From positions 310,001-374,000 of the forward strand of contig NZ_JXRQ01000017.1 of assembly GCF_000829445.1 (NCBI RefSeq): a stretch of DNA of 64,000 nt. Reading direction: 5' to 3'. Every line of letters begins with the position of its first letter. The stretch's first letter is position 1. The notes beneath the pieces are model-generated. The model did not search any database and was not told where the DNA came from. It was given only the letters and a program-made list of their open reading frames with translations. Positions 8,793 to 17,804 of this stretch are shown here, piece after piece. The translations under genes and the position numbers were made by a program. Source of the DNA: Jeotgalibacillus alimentarius. Lineage in GTDB: Bacteria; Bacillota; Bacilli; Bacillales; Jeotgalibacillaceae.

Positions 8793-10144
8793 TGATCAAT
8801 TATAAAGGGTATCAAAATAAAAAAATCCTGGTAGTCGGACTTGCAAAAAGTGGAGTCGCTGCATCACTTCTGCTTCACAGATTGGGGGCATTTGTTACAG
8901 TTAATGACTGGAAGCCCCTTTCTGAGAATAAGGACGCACAGCAGCTGCTTGATCAGGGAATAAAAGTAATTTGCGGCAGCCATCCGGTTGAACTTCTCGA
9001 CGAAGGTTTTGAAATGATCGTGAAAAATCCGGGCATTCCTTATACAAATCCACTAATTAAAGGTGCTATTGCAAAGGGTCTGCCTGTAATCACTGAAGTA
9101 GAACTTGCTTATCAGATCAGTGAAGCAGATATCATCGGTATTACCGGTACGAATGGAAAAACGACAACGACGACACTGGTTCATGAGATGATTTCTAAAG
9201 ATCAGAAAAAATCATATGTCGCAGGTAATATTGGAACTGTTGCCAGTGAAGTAGCCCAGATTGCACATCCTGGTGAAGCAATGGTCGTTGAATTATCGTC
9301 ATTTCAGCTGATGGGGATCAGACAGTTCGCACCGGCAATTTCAATCATTACGAACATATATGATGCGCACCTTGACTATCACGCTTCAAAACAGGAATAC
9401 GTGGAAGCAAAAGCTGCTATTACTAAAAATCAGACAGAAAACCATTATTTAATTGTCAATGCTGATCAGGAAGAACTCATGGATGCTGTTCAGCATACAA
9501 GAGCTAAAAAGGTACTATTTTCAACGAAGAGATTAATGACAGAAGGTATATCAACTGACGGTGAACAGATTTTCATGAATGGTGAATCTGTCGTAAGACT
9601 TAAAGATATCGTACTGCCAGGAAGACATAACCTTGAGAATATTATGGCTGCAATCGGTGCAGCAAAGTTGTATGGTGTCTCAAATGAAAGCATCAGAGCA
9701 GTACTCGGGGAATTTGCGGGTGTAAAACACCGTACACAGTTTGTAAGAGAGTGGAATCAGATTAAGTTCTATAATGATTCCAAGGCAACAAATATCCTGG
9801 CTACCCAGAGTGCACTTGATGCATTTAAAGGTCCAACTGTCCTGTTATGCGGGGGGCTTGACCGTGGAAACAGCTTTGATGAATTGTCAGCGTCAATGTC
9901 GAATGTCAAAGCGGCAGTTGTATTTGGTGAAACGGCAGACAAGATGGCTGAAGCTGCAAAAGCAGGTGGTGTGGAAAACATCATCAGTGTGAAAGATGTA
10001 AAAGATGCTGTTCATGCTGCAGCAGAAAGTGCAGAAAGTGGAGATGTTGTCCTTTTATCACCAGCATGCGCAAGCTGGGATCAATACCCGACTTTTGAAG
10101 TGCGGGGAGACATATTTATTGATGAAGTGAATAAGCTGAAGTAA
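8792..10144 (+). CDS. murD: UDP-MurNAc-L-Ala:D-Glu ligase MurD
   Basis: MurD adds D-glutamate to UDP-MurNAc-L-alanine with ATP, in the cytoplasm. The 450-residue protein begins with an N-terminal Rossmann domain (ILVVGLAKSG), then the P-loop GITGTNGKTTTTTL near residue 117, and ends with the C-terminal ligase domain (YNDSKATN, LLCGGLDRG). ATG at 8792 overlaps the mraY stop as TGATG and gives the B. subtilis length within one residue. Upstream in-frame codons lie within mraY and would give a nonsense extension. It acts one step before MurE. Confidence 0.96.
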   Translation: MINYKGYQNKKILVVGLAKSGVAASLLLHRLGAFVTVNDWKPLSENKDAQQLLDQGIKVICGSHPVELLDEGFEMIVKNPGIPYTNPLIKGAIAKGLPVITEVELAYQISEADIIGITGTNGKTTTTTLVHEMISKDQKKSYVAGNIGTVASEVAQIAHPGEAMVVELSSFQLMGIRQFAPAISIITNIYDAHLDYHASKQEYVEAKAAITKNQTENHYLIVNADQEELMDAVQHTRAKKVLFSTKRLMTEGISTDGEQIFMNGESVVRLKDIVLPGRHNLENIMAAIGAAKLYGVSNESIRAVLGEFAGVKHRTQFVREWNQIKFYNDSKATNILATQSALDAFKGPTVLLCGGLDRGNSFDELSASMSNVKAAVVFGETADKMAEAAKAGGVENIISVKDVKDAVHAAAESAESGDVVLLSPACASWDQYPTFEVRGDIFIDEVNKLK

Positions 10145-10166
10145 ATACGCTGAAGGGACGAGTGTC

Positions 10167-11240
10167 ATGGATCGTCTGCTGTTTACTTTAGTACTGTGCT
10201 GTTCAGTTTTTGGAGTTTTATTAATTGATAGTGCAAGCAGTGTATGGGCATTCGACCGTTTTGGGGATGCCCATTTTTTTTCTTTCAGACAGGCCTTGTA
10301 TCTGGTTGCAGGAGCCATAGCGATGGTCATCATCTCAAAAATACATTATCACATATGGCGTAAACATGCGTCTGTCATTTACCTGATTTCGATTATTCTG
10401 CTTGTTCTTGTGTTGATCCCGGGAATTGGTCTTGAGCGTAACGGTTCTCAGAGCTGGATCGGCGCAGGGCCAATATCAATTCAGCCTGCAGAGCTCGCGA
10501 AAGCAGGAGTATTAATGATGACTGCAGCTTTAATCAGTTCATCACGGAAAAAACTCACTCTAAAGCAGACAGCTTTTCTGATTTTGATTATTTTATTGCC
10601 TTTTGGCATCGTTATGCTGCAGCCGGACCTTGGAACCGGGACTGTCCTTGCAGGAAGCGGCATGTCACTGTTATTTTTAGCAGGGGTCAGTATCCGTTTC
10701 TTTGTTTTTCTTTTTGGGACAGGAGTGGCAGGGTTTGCAGGGCTGGTCATAGCTGCGCCATATAGAATGCAGAGAATCAATTCGTTTATTGATCCGTGGC
10801 AGGATCCGCTTGGAGCGGGATTTCAGATGATACAGTCACTATACGCAGTCGGCCCGGGGGGACTTTTCGGCACAGGTTTTTCAGACAGCAGACAGAAGCA
10901 TTTTTATCTGCCTGAACCTCAAAACGACTTTATCTTTGCCATTGCTGCAGAAGAGCTTGGCTTAGCGGGAAGTATAATGATTATTCTGTTGTTTGCTGCA
11001 GTGATCTGGCGAGGCATTCTGATTGCAGTAGCAGCACCTGATACATTCAGTAAAATGCTGGCAGGAGGGATTGTCATTTCACTTGGATTACAAAGTGCGA
11101 TCAACATTTCAGTTGTGATTGGGTTAATACCTGTCACAGGTATCACCCTGCCGTTTTTCAGCTATGGCGGATCATCACTGATGGTGGTTCTCTGCATGAT
11201 TGGAATTTTGTTAAATATCAGCCGTTATACAGGAAAGTAG
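10167..11240 (+). CDS. spoVE: SEDS peptidoglycan glycosyltransferase, SpoVE/FtsW type
   Basis: SEDS-family polymerases extend glycan strands from lipid II together with a class B PBP. The 357 residues form about ten membrane segments. Family features include NGSQSWI, PAELAKAGVL, the conserved Pro-Asp in LQPDLGTG and GLFGTGF. The start is ATG 10167 after AAGGGACGAG. Position after murD matches B. subtilis spoVE, the SpoVD partner. By sequence it could equally serve as vegetative FtsW, and I cannot tell whether another ftsW exists elsewhere. The usual following genes murG and murB are absent. Confidence 0.88.
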   Translation: MDRLLFTLVLCCSVFGVLLIDSASSVWAFDRFGDAHFFSFRQALYLVAGAIAMVIISKIHYHIWRKHASVIYLISIILLVLVLIPGIGLERNGSQSWIGAGPISIQPAELAKAGVLMMTAALISSSRKKLTLKQTAFLILIILLPFGIVMLQPDLGTGTVLAGSGMSLLFLAGVSIRFFVFLFGTGVAGFAGLVIAAPYRMQRINSFIDPWQDPLGAGFQMIQSLYAVGPGGLFGTGFSDSRQKHFYLPEPQNDFIFAIAAEELGLAGSIMIILLFAAVIWRGILIAVAAPDTFSKMLAGGIVISLGLQSAINISVVIGLIPVTGITLPFFSYGGSSLMVVLCMIGILLNISRYTGK

Positions 11241-11280
11241 GTATTTTACATTTTCATGACGTTAAGCATGTTTCTGTATG

Positions 11281-11308
11281 TTATCAGCTTTCAATAGTGT
11301 AGTATAAA
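11281..11308 (+). promoter_or_regulatory. Possible promoter of divIB
   Basis: TTATCA at 11281-11286 and TATAAA at 11303-11308 with a 16-bp spacer could start transcription of divIB inside the 123-bp gap after spoVE. The -35 matches 4 of 6 consensus bases, so this is weak support. Confidence 0.35.
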
Positions 11309-11363
11309 GGTAGATTCAAAAAGAGTCGTTTGCGGCTCGTATCGCGTGACTGGAGTGAAATGA

Positions 11364-12215
11364 ATGAAACGCAAGCCGGTTGTCTCACTTGAAGACAGAG
11401 TACCGCAGTTAAGACAGCGCCGGCGGAAAAGAGCGAACAGGCGCTTAGTCGGTGTTGTTCTGCTATTCGTCTTCCTAATTATTATTGTACTGTATTTCCA
11501 GTCTTCCTACAGTAAAGTTCAGGATATTCAGGTGAATGGAAACAGCGGGATATCTGATGATGCTGTTGTGGATCTAGCAGGAATTTCACCAGGAGACGCT
11601 TATTGGACTTTAAATCTGGATAATGCTGAAAAAAAACTGACTGATCATAAAATAATCAGAAACGCAGAAGTTAAAAGGGATTTTCCATTAGGTGTAGAAG
11701 TAACAATTGAAGAATTTGAAAAAGTTGCATTGAGCAGAGAAGGCCAGCAATATCGTACAGTGTACGAAAATGGTTATATCAGTGACCCCAAACCAGTGCA
11801 GGATATCGATTTTAGCGCACCTGTTCTGAACGGTTTCAGGCAGGGTACTGTGTTAAATGATCTTGCATCCGCTTTGTCAGACCTTCCGGGAAACGTATTG
11901 AATTCCATTTCTGAAGTGCACCATACTCCATCTGAGGTTGATTCAGGAAGAGTTACGCTCTATATGAATGATGGTTTTGAAGTGACTGCGGTGATTCATA
12001 CGCTAGCTGAGAAGATGACACATTATCCATCTATCGTCAGTCAGCTCGACCCTGACGTAAAAGGCGTGATTGATCTGGAAGTAGGATCTTATTTCCGTGC
12101 TTATGAGAGTGGGGAAGATGTGCCGGATGAGTCGGCAGTAGACACTGCCGGAGAAGATATTGATGACTCGCTGGATAATCGTGCAGGTGTGATTGAGGGA
12201 GACTCAGAAGAGTAA
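11364..12215 (+). CDS. divIB: Cell division protein DivIB (FtsQ family)
   Basis: DivIB is a bitopic divisome protein that binds FtsL and DivIC and modulates septal PBP activity. The 283-residue sequence has a strongly basic cytoplasmic tail (RQRRRKRANRR), a membrane segment at about 29-50, a POTRA domain beginning near VQDIQVNGNSGISDD, the FtsQ beta domain, and an acidic, probably disordered C-terminal tail of about 40 residues. ATG 11364 follows TGGAGTGA. In B. subtilis murG and murB lie just upstream; here divIB follows spoVE directly. Confidence 0.93.
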   Translation: MKRKPVVSLEDRVPQLRQRRRKRANRRLVGVVLLFVFLIIIVLYFQSSYSKVQDIQVNGNSGISDDAVVDLAGISPGDAYWTLNLDNAEKKLTDHKIIRNAEVKRDFPLGVEVTIEEFEKVALSREGQQYRTVYENGYISDPKPVQDIDFSAPVLNGFRQGTVLNDLASALSDLPGNVLNSISEVHHTPSEVDSGRVTLYMNDGFEVTAVIHTLAEKMTHYPSIVSQLDPDVKGVIDLEVGSYFRAYESGEDVPDESAVDTAGEDIDDSLDNRAGVIEGDSEE

Positions 12216-12419
12216 GATAAATAAAGTATGAATTTGTCAGTAATATCGGTCATTTATTACTTTTCTGAGTATCTCAATTGGTGTAGACTATACCTATTGA
12301 GGTTTCTGCCATGAAACTGCAAGAATGCTAACTTTTGTAGTTGCGTTTATAAATATGAAATCCTGAAAAATAATGAATGATTGAAAACAAAGTTAAAAGG
12401 TTTAAAGGAGGTGCCACAC

Positions 12420-13712
12420 GTGAGCAGCAACGAGTACTATGTCAGTCTGGACATAGGATCATCTTCTGTAAAAGTAGTTATTGCAGAATTGGTCCAGGAT
12501 TCAGTTAATATTATTGGAGTCGGAAATGTTGAGTCTGAAGGAATCAGAAAAGGTTCAATTGTTGATATTGATGAAACTGTACAGTCAATCCAGAAAGCAG
12601 TAGATCAGGCTGAGCGGATGACAGGTCTTTCAATACATAATGTAATTGTAGGTATACCGGCAAATCATGTCGCCCTGCAGCCATGCCATGGAGTAGTGGC
12701 AGTTTCTACAGAGGACAAAGAAATCCGTGATGAGGATATTGCGCGCGTCTTAGATGCGGCACAGGTCATGCCGATGTCTCCTGACAGGGAGTTAATTAAT
12801 ATTGTACCCCGTCAGTTTATTGTAGACGGACTGGACGAAATTAAGGATCCACGGGGTATGATCGGAGTAAGACTGGAGCTTGAAGGTACAGTCGTGACTG
12901 GTTCTAAGACAATGTTGCACAATATTTTACGCTGTGTTGAAAAAGCCGGGCTTGAAGTCGCTGATATTTTTCTTCAACCGCTTGCATCCGGCACGATCGC
13001 CCTGTCAAAAGATGAACAGGACCTTGGCACAGCTATTATTGACATTGGTGGCGGTTCAACAAGTATCGCAGTATTTGAACATGGTCACCTGATTGCGGCT
13101 TCAACTGTACCAGCAGGCGGTGAACATATTACAAAAGATCTGTCGATCGGTCTCAGAACTACAACTGATGATGCTGAGAAAATCAAACGTAAGCATGGAC
13201 ATGCTTTTTATGATTATGCCTCTGAGGATGAAGTGTTCAGTGTGCCTATTATCGGGAGTGATCAGCACCAGCAATTTAATCAGCTTGAAATATCTGATAT
13301 CATTGAAGTCAGAATGGAAGAGATGTTTGAATTAGTGCTGAATGAACTGAAAAGGCTCAATATTCATGATTTACCTGGTGGATTTGTCCTGACCGGCGGT
13401 TCTGCGGCCATGCCTGGCGTGCTTGAACTCGGACAGGCAGTGCTTCAAAACCAGGTTAGAGTTGCAGTGCCGGATTATATTGGGGTCAGAGAGCCGCAGT
13501 ATACGACGGCAGTCGGTTTGATTAAATATGCATACAAACATGCCAAGCTGCAGGGACAGGCTGACAAACAGCCTTCTGCATCAGAATTTGATCACAATGA
13601 TTATGCACCTAAAAAACAAAAGTCCCAGGAAGCAGCACCTAAGCAGCAAAAGCCAAAGCAGAAAAATGAAGAGGGCAGATTTAAAAAACTATTTGGATAC
13701 TTTTTTGAATAG
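12420..13712 (+). CDS. ftsA: Cell division protein FtsA
   Basis: FtsA is the actin-like ATPase that tethers FtsZ filaments to the membrane. The 430 residues include phosphate-binding DIGSSSVKV near the N terminus, DIGGGSTSIAVF near 215, GGEHITKDL, and LTGGSAAMPG near 325. The basic amphipathic membrane-targeting helix is at the extreme C terminus (RFKKLFGYFFE). GTG at 12420 is preferred since AAAGGAGGTG ends about 7 nt upstream and the product starts like B. subtilis FtsA. The 204-bp upstream gap holds only weak promoter-like hexamers (for example TTTTCT-17-TAGACT at 12261-12289). Confidence 0.95.
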   Translation: MSSNEYYVSLDIGSSSVKVVIAELVQDSVNIIGVGNVESEGIRKGSIVDIDETVQSIQKAVDQAERMTGLSIHNVIVGIPANHVALQPCHGVVAVSTEDKEIRDEDIARVLDAAQVMPMSPDRELINIVPRQFIVDGLDEIKDPRGMIGVRLELEGTVVTGSKTMLHNILRCVEKAGLEVADIFLQPLASGTIALSKDEQDLGTAIIDIGGGSTSIAVFEHGHLIAASTVPAGGEHITKDLSIGLRTTTDDAEKIKRKHGHAFYDYASEDEVFSVPIIGSDQHQQFNQLEISDIIEVRMEEMFELVLNELKRLNIHDLPGGFVLTGGSAAMPGVLELGQAVLQNQVRVAVPDYIGVREPQYTTAVGLIKYAYKHAKLQGQADKQPSASEFDHNDYAPKKQKSQEAAPKQQKPKQKNEEGRFKKLFGYFFE

Positions 13713-13903
13713 CTTTGTTAAAGTTAAATATTTTTTAGCACAGCTGGTGATTGCAGCGGAAGGGGACGACTCCAGCAGGAGAAGTCGGACAGGTGAGACC
13801 CCGCAAGGCGAAGCCTGAGGAGGCGGGATGGCGCCACAAACCGGCGCACCCATGCGGAAAGCGTTCCCCTGGAGCGGAAATCACCAGCCAAAATTAACAG
13901 AGC
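13712..13903 (+). repeat. Palindromic repeat copy 1, between ftsA and ftsZ
   Basis: The element starts with GCTTTGTTAA at the ftsA stop codon and ends with TTAACAGAGC, a terminal inverted repeat with one mismatch. Inside, CTGGTGATT...GCGGAAGGGGACG is mirrored by CGTTCCCCTGGAGCGGAAATCACCAG. Central motifs such as GGTGAGACCCCGCAAG are shared with the copy at 22114. It resembles the palindromic intergenic repeats common in Bacillaceae genomes. A 96-codon reading frame across it is not a credible gene. Confidence 0.85.
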
Positions 13904-13952
13904 CTATTGAATAGAAGTTCCGGGAAGTAATTTTGAATTAGGAGGATTTGCG

Positions 13953-15119
13953 ATGTTAGATTTCGATACGAATGTTGATTCCCTGGCAACGATCAAAGTC
14001 ATCGGTGTAGGCGGCGGCGGAAACAATGCTGTTAACCGCATGATTGAGCACGGCGTTCAGGGAGTAGAATTTATAGCGGTTAACACTGATGCACAAGCAC
14101 TTAATCTTTCCAAAGCAGAAATCAAAATGCAAATCGGCGGCAAGCTGACGCGCGGTCTTGGAGCAGGTGCTAATCCGGAAGTAGGCAAAAAAGCAGCTGA
14201 AGAAAGCCGTGAACAGATTGAAGAGGCGATCAAAGGTGCAGATATGGTATTCGTTACTGCCGGAATGGGAGGCGGTACCGGTACTGGTGCAGCGCCTGTT
14301 ATCGCACAGATTGCCAGAGAACTTGGCAGCCTGACAGTCGGAGTCGTAACCCGTCCATTTACATTTGAAGGACGCAAGCGTGCCACACAGGCAGCAGGCG
14401 GTATCAGTTCGATGAAAGAAGCAGTGGATACACTGATTGTCATTCCTAATGACAGACTTCTTGAAATTGTTGATAAGAGCACGCCGATGCTTGAAGCATT
14501 CCGTGAGGCTGATAACGTACTTCGTCAGGGTGTTCAGGGTATTTCTGATCTGATCGCAGTTCCGGGTCTGATCAACCTTGACTTTGCAGACGTTAAGACA
14601 ATCATGTCAAATAAAGGCTCAGCACTGATGGGTATTGGTATCGCATCAGGAGAAAATCGTGCATCTGAAGCTGCTAAAAAAGCGATCTCAAGTCCGCTTC
14701 TTGAAACAGCGATTGATGGTGCCCAGGGTGTGCTGATGAATATTACAGGCGGTACAAACCTGAGTCTTTATGAAGTTCAGGAAGCAGCTGATATTGTAGC
14801 AAGCGCGTCGGACCAGGAAGTAAATATGATCTTTGGATCAGTCATTGATGAAGATCTCAAGGATGAAATTCTGGTTACAGTCATTGCAACAGGATTCAGT
14901 GAAACGCATAATCAGTCAAAACCTGCCCGTCCTCAGATGGGTGGCCAGGTAAGACAGCAGCCTCAGCCTCCAAAACGTGAGAGAGAGCCTGTACGTGAAC
15001 AGCATCATCAGCGTGAGGAAGCTCCTCAGGCCGAGCAGCAGCCGCGTAATCAGCAGCCTGTTGAAGATACTTTAGATATTCCAACCTTCCTGCGTAACCG
15101 CAACAGACGCAGAGGATAA
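13953..15119 (+). CDS. ftsZ: Cell division GTPase FtsZ
   Basis: FtsZ is the tubulin-like GTPase that polymerises into the Z ring. The 388-residue protein has the nucleotide-binding loop [13 protein letters not shown], the tubulin signature [11 protein letters not shown] near residue 105, and catalytic-loop [11 protein letters not shown] near 210. A Gln/Pro/Arg-rich linker covers about 320-370, followed by the C-terminal peptide [14 protein letters not shown] that binds FtsA and SepF. TAGGAGGA precedes the ATG. It lies 240 bp after ftsA, farther than in B. subtilis, because a repeat element occupies the gap. Confidence 0.98.
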   Translation: MLDFDTNVDSLATIKVIGVGGGGNNAVNRMIEHGVQGVEFIAVNTDAQALNLSKAEIKMQIGGKLTRGLGAGANPEVGKKAAEESREQIEEAIKGADMVFVTAGMGGGTGTGAAPVIAQIARELGSLTVGVVTRPFTFEGRKRATQAAGGISSMKEAVDTLIVIPNDRLLEIVDKSTPMLEAFREADNVLRQGVQGISDLIAVPGLINLDFADVKTIMSNKGSALMGIGIASGENRASEAAKKAISSPLLETAIDGAQGVLMNITGGTNLSLYEVQEAADIVASASDQEVNMIFGSVIDEDLKDEILVTVIATGFSETHNQSKPARPQMGGQVRQQPQPPKREREPVREQHHQREEAPQAEQQPRNQQPVEDTLDIPTFLRNRNRRRG

Positions 15120-15124
15120 CACGA

Positions 15125-15154
15125 AGTCCGGCTTACTTAAGCCGGGCTTTTTTT
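15125..15154 (+). terminator. Rho-independent terminator after ftsZ
   Basis: AGtCCGGCTTA pairs with TAAGCCGGgCT and is followed by a T run. It starts six bases after the ftsZ stop and closes the dcw cluster ahead of the spoIIG operon. Confidence 0.9.
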
Positions 15155-15205
15155 GTGGGCTGATGACGTAATTTATCCCACGAAATATTGAACTCCTAAT
15201 AGGAA

Positions 15206-15239
15206 CTGACAAGTTTCACTGCTGCTGAGTTTGTAGAAT
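15206..15239 (+). promoter_or_regulatory. spoIIG-type promoter with 22-bp spacer
   Basis: CTGACA at 15206-15211 and TAGAAT at 15234-15239 are separated by exactly 22 bp. The B. subtilis spoIIG promoter is a sigma-A promoter with an unusual 22-bp spacer that needs Spo0A to work. The same geometry just before spoIIGA suggests conservation of this control. I do not see a clean TGTCGAA Spo0A box nearby. Confidence 0.6.
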
Positions 15240-15263
15240 GTGGTTATCGGGAGGACAGGAATC

Positions 15264-16097
15264 ATGACTCTGTATATCGAGTATCTGCTGATCGTCAATA
15301 TTGGCGGAGGTTTGATTTTACTGTTTACGTTGAACCGGCTGTTAAAAACTCAGTTAAAGGTGCACACTGCATGTCTGGTCTTACTTATGTATACGGGTCT
15401 TGAATGGTACTTTTTGCAAAGTGGTTCTGAATTCATCAAAGTCATTGCACCTGTTCTCATGATTGCAGTTGTAAAGGCTTCGATCAGAAAACAGATTATG
15501 CTTCACACGGCATCATTATGTTTGTTTTTATTTTCTTCAGGGTCATTGGCTTCATTTATGAAAGGTCTGCTGTCTGTATCAACCCCTATTTCGGGACTTG
15601 CTCTGCTATTTTTGATCTTATTTATTCATTTATTTCTTGCAGGGAGAGTTTCGTGGCAGATCAGCAGCTCTTCTGCGCAACAATCTTATATCTATGAGGT
15701 GGAACTGACACTCGGGGAAAAAATATGGGCCGGCAATGGGTATCTCGACTCAGGCAATGCACTCATTACACCGTTTTCAGGAAAACCGGTTATGTTTGCA
15801 GACTATTCTGTTGCTAAATATTTACTTCCTGATGAAGTATTGTGTTTTGTAAAAAAAGAGTCAGACTGTCCTGAAGAGTGGAAACAGAAAATCAATTATA
15901 TTCCCACTAAGTCAGTCCATAAAGAATGCGACGTTCTCATCAGCATTGAATGTGACCTTATCAAAGTACGTACAGATGAGGACCACTATGTTTTCGAGAA
16001 AATCCCGGTTATTTTCAGTCTGGAGAATCATTATGTAGACCGTTCCTGTCACTGTCTGCTAAATCCGCTGCAGATGCTTCATTGTTATCAAATATAA
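15264..16097 (+). CDS. spoIIGA: Sporulation sigma-E factor-processing peptidase SpoIIGA
   Basis: SpoIIGA is a membrane aspartic protease that cleaves the pro-peptide from pro-sigma-E after a signal (SpoIIR) from the forespore. The 277-residue product has about five membrane segments in its first 135 residues and a cytosolic protease domain with the catalytic DSGN motif at about residue 162. ATG 15264 follows GGGAGGAC. The B. subtilis protein is longer (309), with most difference likely in loops. It is 14 bp upstream of its substrate gene sigE. Confidence 0.95.
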   Translation: MTLYIEYLLIVNIGGGLILLFTLNRLLKTQLKVHTACLVLLMYTGLEWYFLQSGSEFIKVIAPVLMIAVVKASIRKQIMLHTASLCLFLFSSGSLASFMKGLLSVSTPISGLALLFLILFIHLFLAGRVSWQISSSSAQQSYIYEVELTLGEKIWAGNGYLDSGNALITPFSGKPVMFADYSVAKYLLPDEVLCFVKKESDCPEEWKQKINYIPTKSVHKECDVLISIECDLIKVRTDEDHYVFEKIPVIFSLENHYVDRSCHCLLNPLQMLHCYQI

Positions 16098-16111
16098 GGG
16101 GTGCTGTATGA

Positions 16112-16831
16112 ATGAACTTATTGGATGCTAAAAAGAAAGTCCAGTTATGGCTTGTGCAGGTTACCGGAAAGTTAAAAGCTAAAGAAATACATTATATTGG
16201 TGGCAGTGAAGCGCTCCCGTCTCCGCTTGCGAGACCAGAAGAAGCAAAAGTTCTCGCGAGGCTCGCACAGGGAGATGAGCAGGCCAGATCTTTATTGATT
16301 GAAAGGAACCTCAGACTTGTCGTATACATTTCAAGAAAATTTGAAAATACCGGAGTAAACCTTGAAGATCTGATCAGTATCGGAACAATTGGTTTGATAA
16401 AAGCGATTAACACTTTCAATATTGAAAAAAACATTAAGCTTGCCACGTATGCTTCAAGATGTATTGAAAATGAAATTCTGATGTATCTCAGAAGAACAAG
16501 CAAACTGAGATCTGAAGTTTCGTTTGATGAACCGCTGAATACAGATTGGGATGGAAATGAATTATTATTATCTGACGTACTGGGAACAGAAAATGATCTG
16601 ATCATAAAAGGAATTGAAGAAAAAATGGATAAAGTGCTGTTATATCAGGCGCTCAATATTCTTGATGAAAAAGAGACGTTTATTATTGAATCACGCTTTG
16701 GGCTAAATGGACGTAAAGAGCATACCCAAAAGGATGTAGCCGATATGATGGGCATCTCACAGTCCTACATATCGAGACTTGAAAAAAGAATTATTAAAAG
16801 GCTTCAAAGAGAAGTGGCGAAACTGGTGTAA
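16112..16831 (+). CDS. sigE: Mother-cell RNA polymerase sigma-E factor (pro-form)
   Basis: Sigma-E directs early mother-cell transcription during sporulation. The 239 residues match the B. subtilis length. The N-terminal pro-sequence ends near [10 protein letters not shown], the conserved region around the SpoIIGA cleavage site. Region 2 contains [16 protein letters not shown] and [12 protein letters not shown]; region 4 contains the helix-turn-helix [19 protein letters not shown]. It is co-transcribed with spoIIGA, as the 14-bp gap implies. Confidence 0.97.
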   Translation: MNLLDAKKKVQLWLVQVTGKLKAKEIHYIGGSEALPSPLARPEEAKVLARLAQGDEQARSLLIERNLRLVVYISRKFENTGVNLEDLISIGTIGLIKAINTFNIEKNIKLATYASRCIENEILMYLRRTSKLRSEVSFDEPLNTDWDGNELLLSDVLGTENDLIIKGIEEKMDKVLLYQALNILDEKETFIIESRFGLNGRKEHTQKDVADMMGISQSYISRLEKRIIKRLQREVAKLV

Positions 16832-16859
16832 AACCAATCTTTTCCTTTATAGCGCGACC

Positions 16860-16888
16860 GCATAATTTTCATGTGCAGGGACATACTG
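16860..16888 (+). promoter_or_regulatory. Candidate sigma-F/sigma-G promoter of sigG
   Basis: GCATAAT at 16860-16866 and CATACTG at 16882-16888 with a 15-bp spacer fit the sigma-G pattern except the last base. GGGACATACTG also fits the sigma-F -10 pattern GGnnAnAHTR. In B. subtilis sigG is transcribed in the forespore by sigma-F and then by sigma-G itself. The ribosome binding site of sigG lies about 25 bp downstream. Confidence 0.55.
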
Positions 16889-16924
16889 AACGAGAACAAT
16901 TACTCCCGACTGGAGGAAAATCTC

Positions 16925-17698
16925 ATGTCCCGGAAAGTTGAAATTTGTGGTGTTGATACTTCTTCACTTCCAATTTATAAAAATGAAGAAATGAGACAGT
17001 ATTTTTCTGCTTTTCAAAGTGGCGATAATGAAGCAAGAGAAAAACTTGTTTATGGCAATCTCAGACTTGTCTTAAGCGTCATTCAGCGTTTCAGTCACAG
17101 AAGCGAAAATCCGGATGATCTGTTTCAAGTTGGCTGCATCGGGCTATTAAAATCGATTGACAATTTCGATCTCAGCCAAAATGTGCGTTTCTCAACCTAC
17201 GCAGTTCCAATGATTATTGGAGAGATCAGAAGGCACCTGAGAGATAATAACCCGATCCGCGTATCACGGTCGCTTCGGGATATTGCCTACAAATCACTTA
17301 AAGCCAAAGAAGAGCTTATTACTGAAACTTCTAAGGAACCAAAAATCAGTGACATAGCAAAGCGCACAGGTATACCTGAAGAAGATATTGTTTTTGCACT
17401 TGATGCGATCCAGGAGCCGGTATCCCTGTTCGAACCGGTTTATCAGGATGGTGGAGATCCGGTTTATGTAATGGATCAGGTAAAGGACCACCGGGTAAGT
17501 GATGAAAAATGGATTGAAGAACTCTCAATCAGAGAAGGGATGCATGATCTTGAAGATCGCGAAAGACTGATCTTAACAAACCGGTTCTTCAATGGGAAAA
17601 CCCAGATGGAAGTAGCTGAGGAAATCGGAATTTCACAGGCTCAGGTTTCCCGTCTTGAAAAAGGGGCCATTAAGCAGATGAATAAATATTTTTTATGA
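16925..17698 (+). CDS. sigG: Forespore RNA polymerase sigma-G factor
   Basis: Sigma-G drives late forespore genes such as those for small acid-soluble proteins and germination receptors. The 257-residue protein begins MSRKVEICGVDTSSLP, the family's very conserved N terminus. Region 2 carries DDLFQVGCIGLLKSIDNFDL and region 4 TQMEVAEEIGISQAQVSRLE. ATG 16925 follows TGGAGGA; longer in-frame starts would run into the promoter. It is 93 bp after sigE and ends at a terminator. Confidence 0.97.
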   Translation: MSRKVEICGVDTSSLPIYKNEEMRQYFSAFQSGDNEAREKLVYGNLRLVLSVIQRFSHRSENPDDLFQVGCIGLLKSIDNFDLSQNVRFSTYAVPMIIGEIRRHLRDNNPIRVSRSLRDIAYKSLKAKEELITETSKEPKISDIAKRTGIPEEDIVFALDAIQEPVSLFEPVYQDGGDPVYVMDQVKDHRVSDEKWIEELSIREGMHDLEDRERLILTNRFFNGKTQMEVAEEIGISQAQVSRLEKGAIKQMNKYFL

Positions 17699-17723
17699 AA
17701 AGCCGGGGCTGCCCCGGCTTTTT
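17698..17723 (+). terminator. Rho-independent terminator after sigG
   Basis: AAAGCCGGGG pairs with CCCCGGCTTT around a short loop and a T run follows, directly after the sigG stop codon. Confidence 0.92.
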
Positions 17724-17804
17724 GCTGTGTTTAAAATCACTGCAGTGTCGTAAAAGTTTCGTAAAGCATAGTCAACTGCATATGATATAGCAGGGAGGAG
17801 ATAG

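Noticed and set aside
12298-12326. Possible sigma-H promoter upstream of ftsA (AGGTTTC ... GAAT)
   Set aside because: B. subtilis ftsAZ has a sigma-H promoter, but here only AGG and GAAT match; the conserved purine positions and the A after AGG do not. Too weak to list.
13528-13818. 96-codon frame overlapping the ftsA end and repeat copy 1
   Set aside because: Half lies in ftsA in another frame and half in the repeat; no ribosome binding site and no family resemblance.
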